From an uncultured Brevibacterium sp. (GTDB taxonomy: Bacteria; Actinomycetota; Actinomycetes; Actinomycetales; Brevibacteriaceae), in assembly GCA_902489185.1 (NCBI GenBank), contig CABTZC010000031.1, positions 1-12,512 on the forward strand: a stretch of 12,512 bases of DNA, written 5' to 3'. This document shows, in pieces, positions 1-6,436 of the stretch. How positions within the stretch are numbered: position 1 is the first letter of the stretch; each line of letters opens with the position of its first letter. The notes under the pieces were generated by a model. It saw nothing but the letters and a program-made list of their open reading frames with translations, was not told the origin of the DNA and searched no databases. The translations under genes were made by a program, and so were the position numbers.

Positions 1-547
1 ACAAACCAGCCACCATGACACTGTTGACCTGACGGCAGCGCTTAAACAGAGGTTTGGGCGGATAGCTGGCCACAACGCGCAAGACAACGCGGGTGAGCAC
101 AAGCGAAGCGAAAAGCGCCACGATCGGCATGATGAAGATCGAAATGATGGTTTCGTCGAACATGATGGACGGGCGGTCATCCCACCCGACAACCAGCCAC
201 GCGCCAACCAAGCCACCCATCAGAACGTGCGTGGACGCGATCGGAACGGCCATGAAATACGTCGCCACGTTGACTAACAACGCGCCCGCGAGACCCCCAC
301 ATAAAACCGCTAACAATTGATTGCTGGAGTGAGGGAAACTCGCGACCTCGGTGGCAACAACGGTGGCAATTCCCTGCCCCAAAAGCGCGCCAACAAAGTT
401 AAAACCCGTAGCCAGGGCAAGCGCAACCCGTGGACTTAAGCCATGCGTAGCCACAATGTTGCCAACCGTGATCCCGGCGTCGTGAAAACCATTAAAAAAC
501 GCGAACGACAGCCCTAATAGCATGACGCACAGAGTCGCTACATCCAC
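1..547 (-). CDS. PiT-family inorganic phosphate permease (N-terminal part, cut by window edge)
   Basis: This is an integral membrane transporter expected to import phosphate by ion symport. I read the first 182 codons on the minus strand; the rest lies beyond position 1. A GTG start at 547 is chosen because a GTGAGG ribosome site lies 4 bases upstream and an in-frame TGA lies three codons upstream. Family evidence: NGFHDA at residues 19-24, then VAT and LSPRVALALA, NFVGALL, and PIASTH, the counterpart of the PVSTTH loop of PiT proteins. At least four hydrophobic segments are visible. It lies 52 bp behind the DUF47 gene, the usual accessory pairing, so the two are probably co-transcribed. Oddity: the Asn that normally follows HDxA is replaced (HDAGIT), with another Asn four residues later. 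Family assignment is secure; substrate is inferred from the family and the partner gene. Confidence 0.85.
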   Translation of the reverse strand, partial: MDVATLCVMLLGLSFAFFNGFHDAGITVGNIVATHGLSPRVALALATGFNFVGALLGQGIATVVATEVASFPHSSNQLLAVLCGGLAGALLVNVATYFMAVPIASTHVLMGGLVGAWLVVGWDDRPSIMFDETIISIFIMPIVALFASLVLTRVVLRVVASYPPKPLFKRCRQVNSVMVAGL

Positions 548-599
548 GGGGCCTCACTTGTAGACGAGAAGGACAGGTGCCGTGTACCCATGTGACTCG

Positions 600-1220
600 T
601 CAAGACTCATCCAATGCGATTTCTGCAATCACAGCAGCAACCGACTTATACCCGTCGGACGCCCGAATAAAAGCAGCCCCCAACGACGTGGCTGCAGCCA
701 AAAAAGTCAAACCAACACGTGCACCCGGCACCACGTCCGTTACCTGTTGCTGCAACGTAACCGCGCGCAGATGAAGCGTTTCAATGGTGTCAACGTACTC
801 CCACTGATCAGGTTTGGCGTGCAACCGCTGAGTCATGCGTAACGTGTTGTCAGCCTGATTAGATAACAGGGCAAGCATTTCAAGCACGCCTACGGGTAAC
901 TCGTCGAATGCAGAAGAAGTCATAGCGAATCCAACTGCGTCCTGCCGGTGTACAACAGCGCGCAAAGCCTCAGACAGACGGTAGATGAGCCGCCGGTCAA
1001 AACGCGTCAAATAGTTCTCACGAAGCTGGCGCTTCACTGCGCCGGCGTGATCGTCTGCCGTCTGAGTGAGCTCGTGCATACGGCTCAAGGCTTCGCGTCG
1101 CGTACCTGCGGGAATACCGGAAAGCTCAGCTAACACCAGGTTCCCGTCGCGTACAGTGACCGCTATCTTGTGTAGCAGTGCGTAAATCGCATCATCATTT
1201 GATAAACGACGAAGACTCAT
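600..1220 (-). CDS. DUF47/PhoU-like accessory protein of a Pit phosphate transporter
   Basis: A soluble, largely alpha-helical 206-aa protein of the DUF47 (PhoU-related) family, which typically accompanies PiT permeases and is thought to modulate them. Visible features are the N-terminal segment ending in LLHKIAVTVRDG, regularly charged helices through the middle (HELTQTADDHAGAVKRQLRE, then FDRRLIYRLSEALRAVVHRQD) and an Ala-rich C-terminal helix. Start at 1220 is chosen over an in-frame ATG at 1298 because AGAGG lies 5 bases upstream and because the longer form would run through a structured leader. The gene precedes the permease by 52 bp on the same strand, as expected for an operon. Regulation may involve the leader RNA described at 1249-1333. 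The family call rests on pattern recognition and neighbourhood, without a database search. Confidence 0.8.
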   Translation of the reverse strand: MSLRRLSNDDAIYALLHKIAVTVRDGNLVLAELSGIPAGTRREALSRMHELTQTADDHAGAVKRQLRENYLTRFDRRLIYRLSEALRAVVHRQDAVGFAMTSSAFDELPVGVLEMLALLSNQADNTLRMTQRLHAKPDQWEYVDTIETLHLRAVTLQQQVTDVVPGARVGLTFLAAATSLGAAFIRASDGYKSVAAVIAEIALDES

Positions 1221-1248
1221 AACGACCTCTGGTTCAAACCGATATGGT

Positions 1249-1333
1249 GGGTGCCGATCCGAGAGCGCCTCTCGGCGAAAGGCCGCTCGTAGCGGCAAAA
1301 GTTGGAGCCCGGGGCTTCAGCGGACCGGCACCC
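1249..1333 (-). promoter_or_regulatory. Candidate structured leader RNA of the DUF47-Pit operon
   Basis: Read on the minus strand, bases 1333-1322 (GGGTGCCGGTCC) pair with 1260-1249 (GGATCGGCACCC) over 12 bp, including one G-U. Inside are three hairpins. One, at 1319-1303, has a 7-position stem with one A-C mismatch and a CCG loop. The second, at 1296-1282, is GCCGCT-ACG-AGCGGC, perfect. The third, at 1275-1259, is CCGAGAG-GCG-CTCTCGG, perfect, and shares two bases with the outer stem. An alternative for the third is CGCC-GAGA-GGCG, a GNRA-capped hairpin that leaves the outer stem whole. The structure lies 19 bases upstream of the DUF47 ribosome site. I do not recognise it as a named riboswitch class. 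The pairing is seen directly; the regulatory role is inferred. Confidence 0.5.
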
Positions 1334-1339
1334 GCGACC

Positions 1340-1345
1340 ATTGTA
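1340..1345 (-). promoter_or_regulatory. Candidate -10 box for the DUF47-Pit operon
   Basis: The minus strand reads TACAAT (five of six consensus bases). Counting 7 bases downstream puts the transcript start at about 1333, the first base of the outer stem of the leader RNA. No convincing -35 hexamer is found at 16-18 bp spacing; the best windows fall inside a GC-rich inverted repeat (1347-1353 with 1365-1371), so an activator or an unusual promoter is possible. Confidence 0.4.
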
Positions 1346-1346
1346 A

Positions 1347-1371
1347 CGAACCCGAGGTGGGACAGGGTTCG
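1347..1371 (-). terminator. Inverted repeat behind the 215-aa gene, possible weak terminator
   Basis: CGAACCC at 1347-1353 pairs perfectly with GGGTTCG at 1365-1371 around an 11-base loop. On the minus strand it begins 12 bases after the stop of the 215-aa gene and is followed only by TT before the TACAAT box, so it lacks a proper T-run. It may end that transcript weakly, or be a protein-binding site at the promoter of the phosphate operon. Confidence 0.3.
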
Positions 1372-1382
1372 CCGCCTTCGCG

Positions 1383-2030
1383 CTATGCCAGGTTGCCCTC
1401 ACGATACAGCCGTGCAGAGGCCCGCAGGTCCTCACCCATCCTGTGAAACTCGGCAAGTCCCGGGCTGTCTTCAGTGGCACGACCTCGGGCGGCGACAAAC
1501 ACAAAAGCGGCGGCCCGGTCGCATGCGTAGGCAAAGTCACCGTGGAATGCACCAGAAAGGATCTCTTTGGCCATCGCAGCAACCTCACGCGGACCCGGCG
1601 GGTCAGCGACACCGGCGACGACCTCGGCGGGGGACATTGACCGGCCAGCAGAAAACCAGCCAGACGCCTCATCTGCCCGTCGCGTGATCCAACTGTGTAG
1701 CGCGTACAGGCGATACAACGCACCGGGAAGGGACACGGCAGGGGCGCTGCTCCAGAGTTCAGCGAGCGTTTCGAGCCCGAACTCCTGCTCTAAAGCAACG
1801 AAGCGGTCGGTGGCGGCCTGATCGCGGGGGACGGATGGGTCGTGGATGAGGAGGTGCGCGAGGTTGTGCGCGGCTTCGGCTTTCTGGGCAGGGCCCGGGG
1901 CCTCAGAGTACCCGTCAAGGTTCGGGCGCATGACTGGCTTGTGAAAATCTCCCACGCGCCCAGTGTAGGACGTGGTGGGTTGGCCTTGGACAGGTGCGGA
2001 ATAAATATGAGTGACCGAGTGTTTTGTCAT
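1383..2030 (-). CDS. Conserved-looking hypothetical protein, 215 aa
   Basis: I do not recognise a characterised family. The ATG at 2030 has GAGG 6 bases upstream, and codon use looks normal, so the gene is probably real. The N-terminus (about residues 1-45) is Gly/Pro/Thr-rich, with YTGRVGDFHKPVMRPNLDG; the remaining 170 residues are Ala-rich and mostly helical, with ALYRLYALHSWI near the middle and MAKEILSGAFHGDFAYACDRAAAFVFVAARGR near 152-184. No signal peptide, membrane helix or metal motif is apparent. Its start faces the EcsC-like gene across 92 bp, and its stop is 162 bp before the DUF47 start. Function unknown. Confidence 0.7.
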   Translation of the reverse strand: MTKHSVTHIYSAPVQGQPTTSYTGRVGDFHKPVMRPNLDGYSEAPGPAQKAEAAHNLAHLLIHDPSVPRDQAATDRFVALEQEFGLETLAELWSSAPAVSLPGALYRLYALHSWITRRADEASGWFSAGRSMSPAEVVAGVADPPGPREVAAMAKEILSGAFHGDFAYACDRAAAFVFVAARGRATEDSPGLAEFHRMGEDLRASARLYREGNLA

Positions 2031-2122
2031 GGTTGCCTCAATTGGTGACCTGGATGTTCAGGACACATTCACCAACGATCCGTAAGCTTCTTAACGAAAA
2101 CGCATTCGCGGGAAGGAATGGA

Positions 2123-3085
2123 ATGGCAAACTCGCGCGTCACTCACGGTGCAGGCAAGCTCGCCGACAAACTCATTCAAAAGGACGGAACGGTCAATCCC
2201 ATGGCCGCGAAGGCCATCAGCAAACTGCTGAGCGTTCAGCGTCCTATAGTTTTGGCCTATGTTCGTAGCGTCCGTCGCCGTCACCCACATGCGACACCCG
2301 CTCAAATGGCCGACATTTTGGCTGACCACTACAAGAACTTGGTGACGGGCGGGGGCGCCGCAACAGGTGCAACCGCCGTTATTCCGGGGCTGGGAACAGG
2401 TGCGGCGCTAGGTGTCGCAGCAATTGAGACGGGTGCGTTTTTGGAAGGCTCCGCGCTGTACGCCCAGTCAATCGCGGAACTCCACAATTTACCGGTCGAG
2501 GATCCCGCCCGCGCGAATGCGCTGATCATGGGGCTCATGCTGGGGAACGACGGAAAAGACATGGTTAAGAGAATTGCCGCACAGGCGCAGGGTGAAGACG
2601 TGCCGCGCCGAGACGCAGCATGGGGTGCGATGGTTGCCAAGCAGATCCCCACGCAGATGGTCGACATGCTCACCAAACAGATGCGTAAGGCCATGTTTAA
2701 GCGGTATGCGCGGAGGTCTGCTGGGTCGCTGATTGGGCGGATTCTGCCGTTTGGAATTGGTGCCGTGGTGGGAGCTGCGGTCAACCGGAAGATGGCGAAG
2801 ATCGTTATTGAAAACGCCCAGCACGCGTTTGGGCCTGCGCCCGCAGTTTTTGAACCTGAATTGGAGCCAAAAGTGAGCACTCAAAAACGCGACACGGACA
2901 TCATGGGTGGTTTGAAGCAACTGCTGAAAGCCACCAAAAAGAAGCGCCGCGGGCGTAGTGACGACGTTATTGAGGGCGAGGTAGTCGAACGGTCTGCGTC
3001 TTCGTCTGGTTCGTCCTCGTCTGACGATGAGCCGCAGGTGCGCGATGACACTCCGCGTACGTACCGCCCGGATGTTCGGTTGTAA
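2123..3085 (+). CDS. EcsC-like hydrophobic/cytoplasmic protein with charged C-terminal tail
   Basis: A 320-aa protein. The start at 2123 is preferred because GGAAGGA lies 5 bases upstream; an in-frame ATG at 2024 would overlap the start of the divergent gene and lacks a ribosome site. Residues 79-105 form a Gly/Ala-rich hydrophobic hairpin (TGATAVIPGLGTGAALGVAA) followed by FLEGSALYAQSIAELHNL, a pattern I associate with EcsC-like proteins of actinobacteria. A second hydrophobic stretch is near 202-220 (SLIGRILPFGIGAVVGAAVN). The last 50 residues are a basic KKKRRGR run, then an acidic, Ser-rich low-complexity tail, so the end is likely disordered. It ends 5 bp before the AlkZ-like gene. The EcsC link is tentative; biochemical role unknown. 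Confidence 0.7.
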   Translation: MANSRVTHGAGKLADKLIQKDGTVNPMAAKAISKLLSVQRPIVLAYVRSVRRRHPHATPAQMADILADHYKNLVTGGGAATGATAVIPGLGTGAALGVAAIETGAFLEGSALYAQSIAELHNLPVEDPARANALIMGLMLGNDGKDMVKRIAAQAQGEDVPRRDAAWGAMVAKQIPTQMVDMLTKQMRKAMFKRYARRSAGSLIGRILPFGIGAVVGAAVNRKMAKIVIENAQHAFGPAPAVFEPELEPKVSTQKRDTDIMGGLKQLLKATKKKRRGRSDDVIEGEVVERSASSSGSSSSDDEPQVRDDTPRTYRPDVRL

Positions 3086-3090
3086 CCACC

Positions 3091-4233
3091 GTGGTTGATA
3101 AGCCGTTGGTGCGCGCCCGCCTTGTGGCGCAGGGGATGTGCCCTGTGCCGGGCGGGCGCTTGTCATGTGAGCGTCCCGAGGCGGTGGCAGCTGGGCTCGG
3201 GGCCCTCCAGGGGCAGGATTTGCCTGGGGCTTTGTCGTCATTGGCGTTGCGCGTGATGCACGCCGAATCTGGTGTTGCTGGGAGTGTGGCGCTTGAGCGG
3301 ACGCGGGAAGCGTTTGCTCATGGCCGGTTGGTGCGCGGGTACCCCATGCGGGGGACGGTTTTCGTTACCGCTGCTGAGGACTTGTGGTGGATGACTGACT
3401 TGTGTGCAGGTCCAGCGGTGAAGCAGGCGCGGAAGAACAGTCCGCGGTTGGGGATTGAGGACGAACACTTTTCTGTGGCTCGAGACGTTCTTGAACGTGA
3501 GTGTGTGGGGTCGGAAGGTGCGACGCGCGCGCAAGTTTTTGAGGCATGGGCGGCTGCAGGCGTGCCTACGGAAGGCGGGTGTTCGTATCACCTGCTCAAG
3601 CATTTTTTGTCAACGATGGTCGTTACGTACGGACCGTTGACTGAGGACGGTCCGGTGGAGAACCGCGTGGTTTTATCGCGCGAGTGGTTGCCGGATGGCA
3701 GCCGCTTGTCTGTTGCGTTCAATGACGATCGGAAGGCTGCGACTGCTGAGCTATTGCGCCGTTATGTGGTGTCGCGTGGGCCGGTGACGTTGCGCGATTT
3801 TCACTGGTGGACCAAGCTTCCGCTGACGCTGATTCGCGCGGCTGCGCGGGATATTGAGTCTTCTGTGGAGGAGTGGGGGACTGACGCGTCAGGGGAGATG
3901 CTTGTGTGTGCCCCGGGCCTTCCCGAGGTGGTTGCCCAGGCGGGGCGTGTGACGGACCGGCCGCAGTTGCTGCCACCGTTTGACGAGATGATCTTGGGGT
4001 ATCCCGATCGCACGTACATCGTTCCCGCTGAACACCACGCAACACTGGTGCCTGGGAATAACGGTGTTTTCCGGGCTGCAGTTGTAGCCGGTAGCCAGGT
4101 GGTCGGTTATTGGCGACGCAAGGGGCAGAAGGGCAAACGGTCTGTGGTGCTTGAGCCGTTTGAGGTGATGTCTGAAGCACGTGCGAACAAGGTGCGTCAA
4201 GTGTTTGAGCGGTACCCGCACGCGAACGCGTAA
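3091..4233 (+). CDS. AlkZ-like winged-helix DNA-binding protein (possible DNA glycosylase)
   Basis: A 380-aa member of the winged helix DNA-binding (HTH_42/AlkZ) family; characterised relatives are DNA glycosylases that unhook bulky or crosslinked bases. The motif LQGQD with Gln40 and Gln42 matches the catalytic Gln-x-Gln position of AlkZ, although the middle residue is Gly rather than aliphatic. RGPVTLRDFHWWTKLP at 239-254 and LLPPFDEMILGYPDR at 303-317, then PGNNGVFRAAVV and GYWRR, are the conserved C-terminal family blocks. GTG at 3091 is taken as start because the family begins about ten residues before an ARLVAQGM-like segment; no strong ribosome site is seen, so translation may be coupled to the gene 5 bp upstream. 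Length is near the family norm. Family is secure; glycosylase activity is inferred. Confidence 0.8.
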   Translation: MVDKPLVRARLVAQGMCPVPGGRLSCERPEAVAAGLGALQGQDLPGALSSLALRVMHAESGVAGSVALERTREAFAHGRLVRGYPMRGTVFVTAAEDLWWMTDLCAGPAVKQARKNSPRLGIEDEHFSVARDVLERECVGSEGATRAQVFEAWAAAGVPTEGGCSYHLLKHFLSTMVVTYGPLTEDGPVENRVVLSREWLPDGSRLSVAFNDDRKAATAELLRRYVVSRGPVTLRDFHWWTKLPLTLIRAAARDIESSVEEWGTDASGEMLVCAPGLPEVVAQAGRVTDRPQLLPPFDEMILGYPDRTYIVPAEHHATLVPGNNGVFRAAVVAGSQVVGYWRRKGQKGKRSVVLEPFEVMSEARANKVRQVFERYPHANA

Positions 4234-4341
4234 TCAACCGAAAGGTTGACACCATGTTCAACCGATTGGGTGCTGTATGCGCGCGCTGTTTCTGGCTGAA
4301 TGGAGATAACGGAAATAATCTCTAGTGAGTGGGGGAAGAAA
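4234..4341 (+). promoter_or_regulatory. Leader before the DUF2871 gene with alternative hairpins
   Basis: TCAACC (4234-4239) pairs with GGTTGA (4244-4249) around GAAA. The same GGTTGA can instead pair with TCAACC at 4258-4263. The octamer TCAACCGA is thus directly repeated at 4234 and 4258, 24 bp apart. TTGACA at 4246-4251 resembles a -35 box but has no good -10 at 16-18 bp. Further down, GGAGAT and ATCTCT (4301-4324 region) form another weak stem just before the GGGGGA ribosome site. These could be an attenuator, an operator or a weak terminator of the upstream gene. Confidence 0.3.
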
Positions 4342-4764
4342 ATGAAGAAGTTGTACTACGCGGCTCTGACGTACTTGATTCTTGGATTGGCCTCCGGTGT
4401 GTTCTATCGCGAATACACCAAGATCGTTGAGTTCGACACTGGGCAGTACACCCAGTTGAGCACTTTGCACACTCACCTGTTGATGCTTGGTTTCTTTGCG
4501 ATGCTGATTGTTCTGCTGTTGGACAAAGCGTTTGACATTTCTTCTACGACGTCATTTTCTGCCTTCTTCTGGACGTACAACGCGGGAATGGCAGTGACGA
4601 TCACCATGATGGTGGTGCACGGCATCATGGCTGTGGGTGGCTCAAGTAGTAACGGCATGACGGCTGGAATCGCGGGGCTGGGCCACATCTTGCTGACGTT
4701 TGGTCTGGTGAGCTTGATGATGTCGCTGGGTGGTCGTGTGAAGGAAGTTGCGGCGCGTAAGTAA
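4342..4764 (+). CDS. DUF2871 four-helix membrane protein
   Basis: A 140-aa integral membrane protein matching the DUF2871 family, whose function is uncharacterised. Four hydrophobic segments lie near residues 4-21, 42-60, 72-98 and 106-128. The N-terminal MKKLYYAALTYLILGLASGV followed by FYRE, and LHTHLLMLGFF, are typical of the family. Conserved-looking histidines sit in or near membrane segments at 43, 45, 93 and 115, so a haem or metal role is conceivable but unproven. ATG at 4342 is chosen because GGGGGA is 6 bases upstream and the family begins with MKKLYY; an in-frame ATG at 4300 would add 14 unrelated residues. The gene stands alone and is followed by a strong terminator. Confidence 0.85.
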   Translation: MKKLYYAALTYLILGLASGVFYREYTKIVEFDTGQYTQLSTLHTHLLMLGFFAMLIVLLLDKAFDISSTTSFSAFFWTYNAGMAVTITMMVVHGIMAVGGSSSNGMTAGIAGLGHILLTFGLVSLMMSLGGRVKEVAARK

Positions 4765-4799
4765 GTTGGTTCTTGCTCGCACGCAGATCGCGTCGTTGT

Positions 4800-4839
4800 T
4801 CACCCGGTGGTGCTCGTTGAGTGCCACCGGGTGAGTGTT
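4800..4839 (+). terminator. Strong hairpin terminator after the DUF2871 gene
   Basis: The arms at 4800-4815 (TCACCCGGTGGTGCTC) and 4819-4834 (GAGTGCCACCGGGTGA) pair over 16 bp, with two wobbles, around a GTT loop, followed by GTGTTT. The stem is very stable, though the T-run is short. It lies 35 bp behind the DUF2871 stop and before the tRNA promoter, so it insulates the two units. Confidence 0.75.
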
Positions 4840-4861
4840 TGGTGGGGGTTTGGCCAAAGTT

Positions 4862-4890
4862 TTGGCAAGGAGAGACAAAACCCGTACACT
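4862..4890 (+). promoter_or_regulatory. Promoter of the tRNA-Lys gene
   Basis: TTGGCA (4862-4867) and TACACT (4885-4890) are separated by exactly 17 bp. A start about 7 bases further on leaves a short 5' leader before the mature tRNA at 4912. Confidence 0.65.
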
Positions 4891-4911
4891 ATAGGAGCGT
4901 TTAAAACGCGT

Positions 4912-4984
<73 letters not shown>

Positions 4985-4987
4985 CTT

Positions 4988-5013
4988 TGTGATCAGTCGG
5001 GACATAGTTGACA
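4988..5013 (+). repeat. Left terminal inverted repeat of the IS
   Basis: It starts TGTGATCAGTCGG and ends in the shared core GGACATAGTTGACA. It matches the right repeat at 21 of 26 positions; the mismatches are in the outer half. Confidence 0.85.
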
Positions 5014-5053
5014 TTGTCAGTCGCGACATGGTTGACACTTTATGCCGCAGGGT

Positions 5054-5068
5054 TAGAACGTTGTTCTA
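5054..5068 (-). terminator. Hairpin across the transposase stop codon
   Basis: TAGAAC and GTTCTA pair perfectly over 6 bp around GTT, overlapping the TAG stop at 5066-5068. There is no T-run, so this may be a weak terminator or may shield the element from read-through. Confidence 0.3.
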
Positions 5069-6268
5069 GCTTTGTGGCGTTTGTGTTTGGGTGGGGTGGG
5101 TGTTCTTGATCAGGTTGGGTTGGTAACGACGGCCTGTGTCGATGTTGTGTTCGGCGATGATTTCTCCGGTTTCTGTGTTGGTTGTTAGTGCGTGGTTGCC
5201 GGTGATGACGGTGAGTGTGCGTGTGCCTGTGTGGGCGCGGCCGATGCCGAGGTATTTCATTTGTCCGGCGAATCGAAGTGTGATGCGGCCTGCTTTGTCG
5301 ACTTTGTCGTTGCGTACTCGGTTGTCTTCGGTGACGAGGGGCTGGGGTGATGCTTTGGGTAGGGCTTTGTAGGCTTGTTGTGGGGTGCGGCGTCCTAGTG
5401 CTCGGTGGGGGCGTTCGGTGTTGTACCAGTGGCGGAATGTGTCGAGTTGTTGTTGCAGTTCAGGGATGGTTTCTGCGGGGGTTTGTGCGCGGATCCATTT
5501 TTTGAGGGTTTGGTGGAAGCGTTCTATTTTTCCTTGGGTTTGTGGGTGAGCGGCTCGACCATTTTTCTGTTTGATGCTGTGGTGTTCAAGGAATTTTTCG
5601 AAGGCGGTTTTTCCTCCTTTGGCGCCGGCTAGCCGCGCGGTGAATATGAGGCCGTTGTCGGTGAGGGTGGATTGGGGTAGGCCGTAGGTGTCGGTGATGG
5701 TGTGCATGGCGGTGGCGACGGTGGGTCCGTACACCCTGGGGTGGGCGACGAGGTAGAGCAGGTAGCGGGAGTGGTCGTCGATGAAGTCGAGGACGTCGAT
5801 GGCTTTGCCGTTGCGGAGTCGGGTGTGGGTGACATCGGCTTGCCAGCATTCGTTTGGCAAGGTCGCTTCGAAGCGTCGTAGGGATGCTTTAGGTCGTTTG
5901 GCTGGTTGTGGGGTGACCATCCCGTGTTGAGTCAGGATGCGGCGGATGGTGGATTCGGCGGGGGCGTGGAGCCCGCGTTGGGTGAGGACCCAGGCGATTG
6001 TTTCTGGGCCGTTGTCTGCGCCTTTGGCGGTGAGTTCTCGGCGGATTGCGATGATGTTTTTGATGGTCGTGTCGGTGGTTTTGTTGGGTGTGGATCGTGG
6101 TGCGGTGGATTGTGGTAGTACCGCTTCGGGTCCGCCGGTGTGGTAGCGCTTGAGGAGGGTGTAGATCCATTGTCGGGAGCGTTTGAAGTGGCGGGCTGCT
6201 TGGCTGACGCTCATGTGTTGTTCGGTCACGGCTTTGACGATGGCGAGGTTGGGGTTGTTGTAGCTCAT
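5066..6268 (-). CDS. IS481-family transposase (DDE)
   Basis: A 400-aa cut-and-paste type transposase. The N-terminal helix-turn-helix (about residues 20-45, VSQAARHFKRSRQWIYTLLK) is followed by a second HTH-like region ending in STIRRILTQHGMVTP. The integrase core carries the catalytic triad Asp145 (CWQADVTH), Asp204 (LTDNG) and Glu249 (QGKIERFHQTLK), then HWYNTERPHRALGRRTPQQAY. The C-terminal 100 residues, rich in Thr, form the extension seen in longer actinobacterial members. No strong Shine-Dalgarno precedes the ATG at 6268, so expression is probably low. The Asp204-Glu249 gap is longer than usual because of an Ala/Gly/Lys-rich insert. The frame is open throughout, so the enzyme is probably active. 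Confidence 0.95.
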   Translation of the reverse strand: MSYNNPNLAIVKAVTEQHMSVSQAARHFKRSRQWIYTLLKRYHTGGPEAVLPQSTAPRSTPNKTTDTTIKNIIAIRRELTAKGADNGPETIAWVLTQRGLHAPAESTIRRILTQHGMVTPQPAKRPKASLRRFEATLPNECWQADVTHTRLRNGKAIDVLDFIDDHSRYLLYLVAHPRVYGPTVATAMHTITDTYGLPQSTLTDNGLIFTARLAGAKGGKTAFEKFLEHHSIKQKNGRAAHPQTQGKIERFHQTLKKWIRAQTPAETIPELQQQLDTFRHWYNTERPHRALGRRTPQQAYKALPKASPQPLVTEDNRVRNDKVDKAGRITLRFAGQMKYLGIGRAHTGTRTLTVITGNHALTTNTETGEIIAEHNIDTGRRYQPNLIKNTHPTQTQTPQS

Positions 6269-6291
6269 GGCTTATTGTCGCTGGCTGGATG

Positions 6292-6436
6292 TGTCAACGA
6301 TGTCGCGACTGATGTGTCAACTATCACCACTGGTGCGGGAGTGGGGTGGAAGTGTCAACGATGTCCTGACTGATGTGTCAACTGTCTTGGACAAAACCGC
6401 TGGGTGTTGGTGTCAACTATGTCCTGACGCAGGACA
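6292..6436. repeat. Five TGTCAAC motifs and right inverted repeat of the IS
   Basis: TGTCAAC begins at 6292, 6315, 6353, 6376 and 6411. The first and second pairs each have 23-bp internal spacing and recur with a 61-bp period (TGTCAACGATGTC, then GACTGATGTGTCAACT). The last copy belongs to the right terminal inverted repeat, 6411-6436. On the transposase strand each copy reads GTTGACA, which contains a perfect -35-like TTGACA, so the sites could link transposase binding to control of its own gene. Confidence 0.75.

Larger units (their letters stand above)
4988..6436. mobile_element. IS481-family insertion sequence, 1449 bp, complete
   Basis: The boundaries are set by 26-bp imperfect inverted repeats (4988-5013 and 6411-6436; 21 of 26 positions match, with 14 perfect inner bases GGACATAGTTGACA and TGT at the outer ends) flanked by a 15-bp direct duplication. 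Duplications of up to about 15 bp are known for the IS481 family. One transposase gene fills most of the element on the minus strand. Five inward-facing GTTGACA motifs lie in the right 145 bp and two in the left 50 bp; they are probable transposase-binding sites. With an intact gene, intact ends and an exact duplication, the insertion is probably recent. Confidence 0.92.

Noticed and set aside
1249..1333. tRNA-like cloverleaf: GGGTGCC/GGCACCC closing stem followed by ACCA on the minus strand
   Set aside because: No T-loop (TTC) or D-arm consensus, arms of wrong size, and no sensible anticodon arm; treated as a leader RNA instead.
1217..1723. Overlapping long reading frames on both strands across the leader and the 215-aa gene
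   Set aside because: They cross the structured leader, lack ribosome sites and have Arg/Pro-rich shadow composition in GC-rich DNA.
2024..2122. N-terminal extension of the EcsC-like protein starting at 2024
   Set aside because: It overlaps the divergent gene start and has no ribosome site, whereas 2123 has GGAAGGA at correct spacing.
6292..6436. CRISPR-like spaced repeats
   Set aside because: The repeated unit is only 7-13 bases, spacing is irregular and the location is the end of an insertion sequence.
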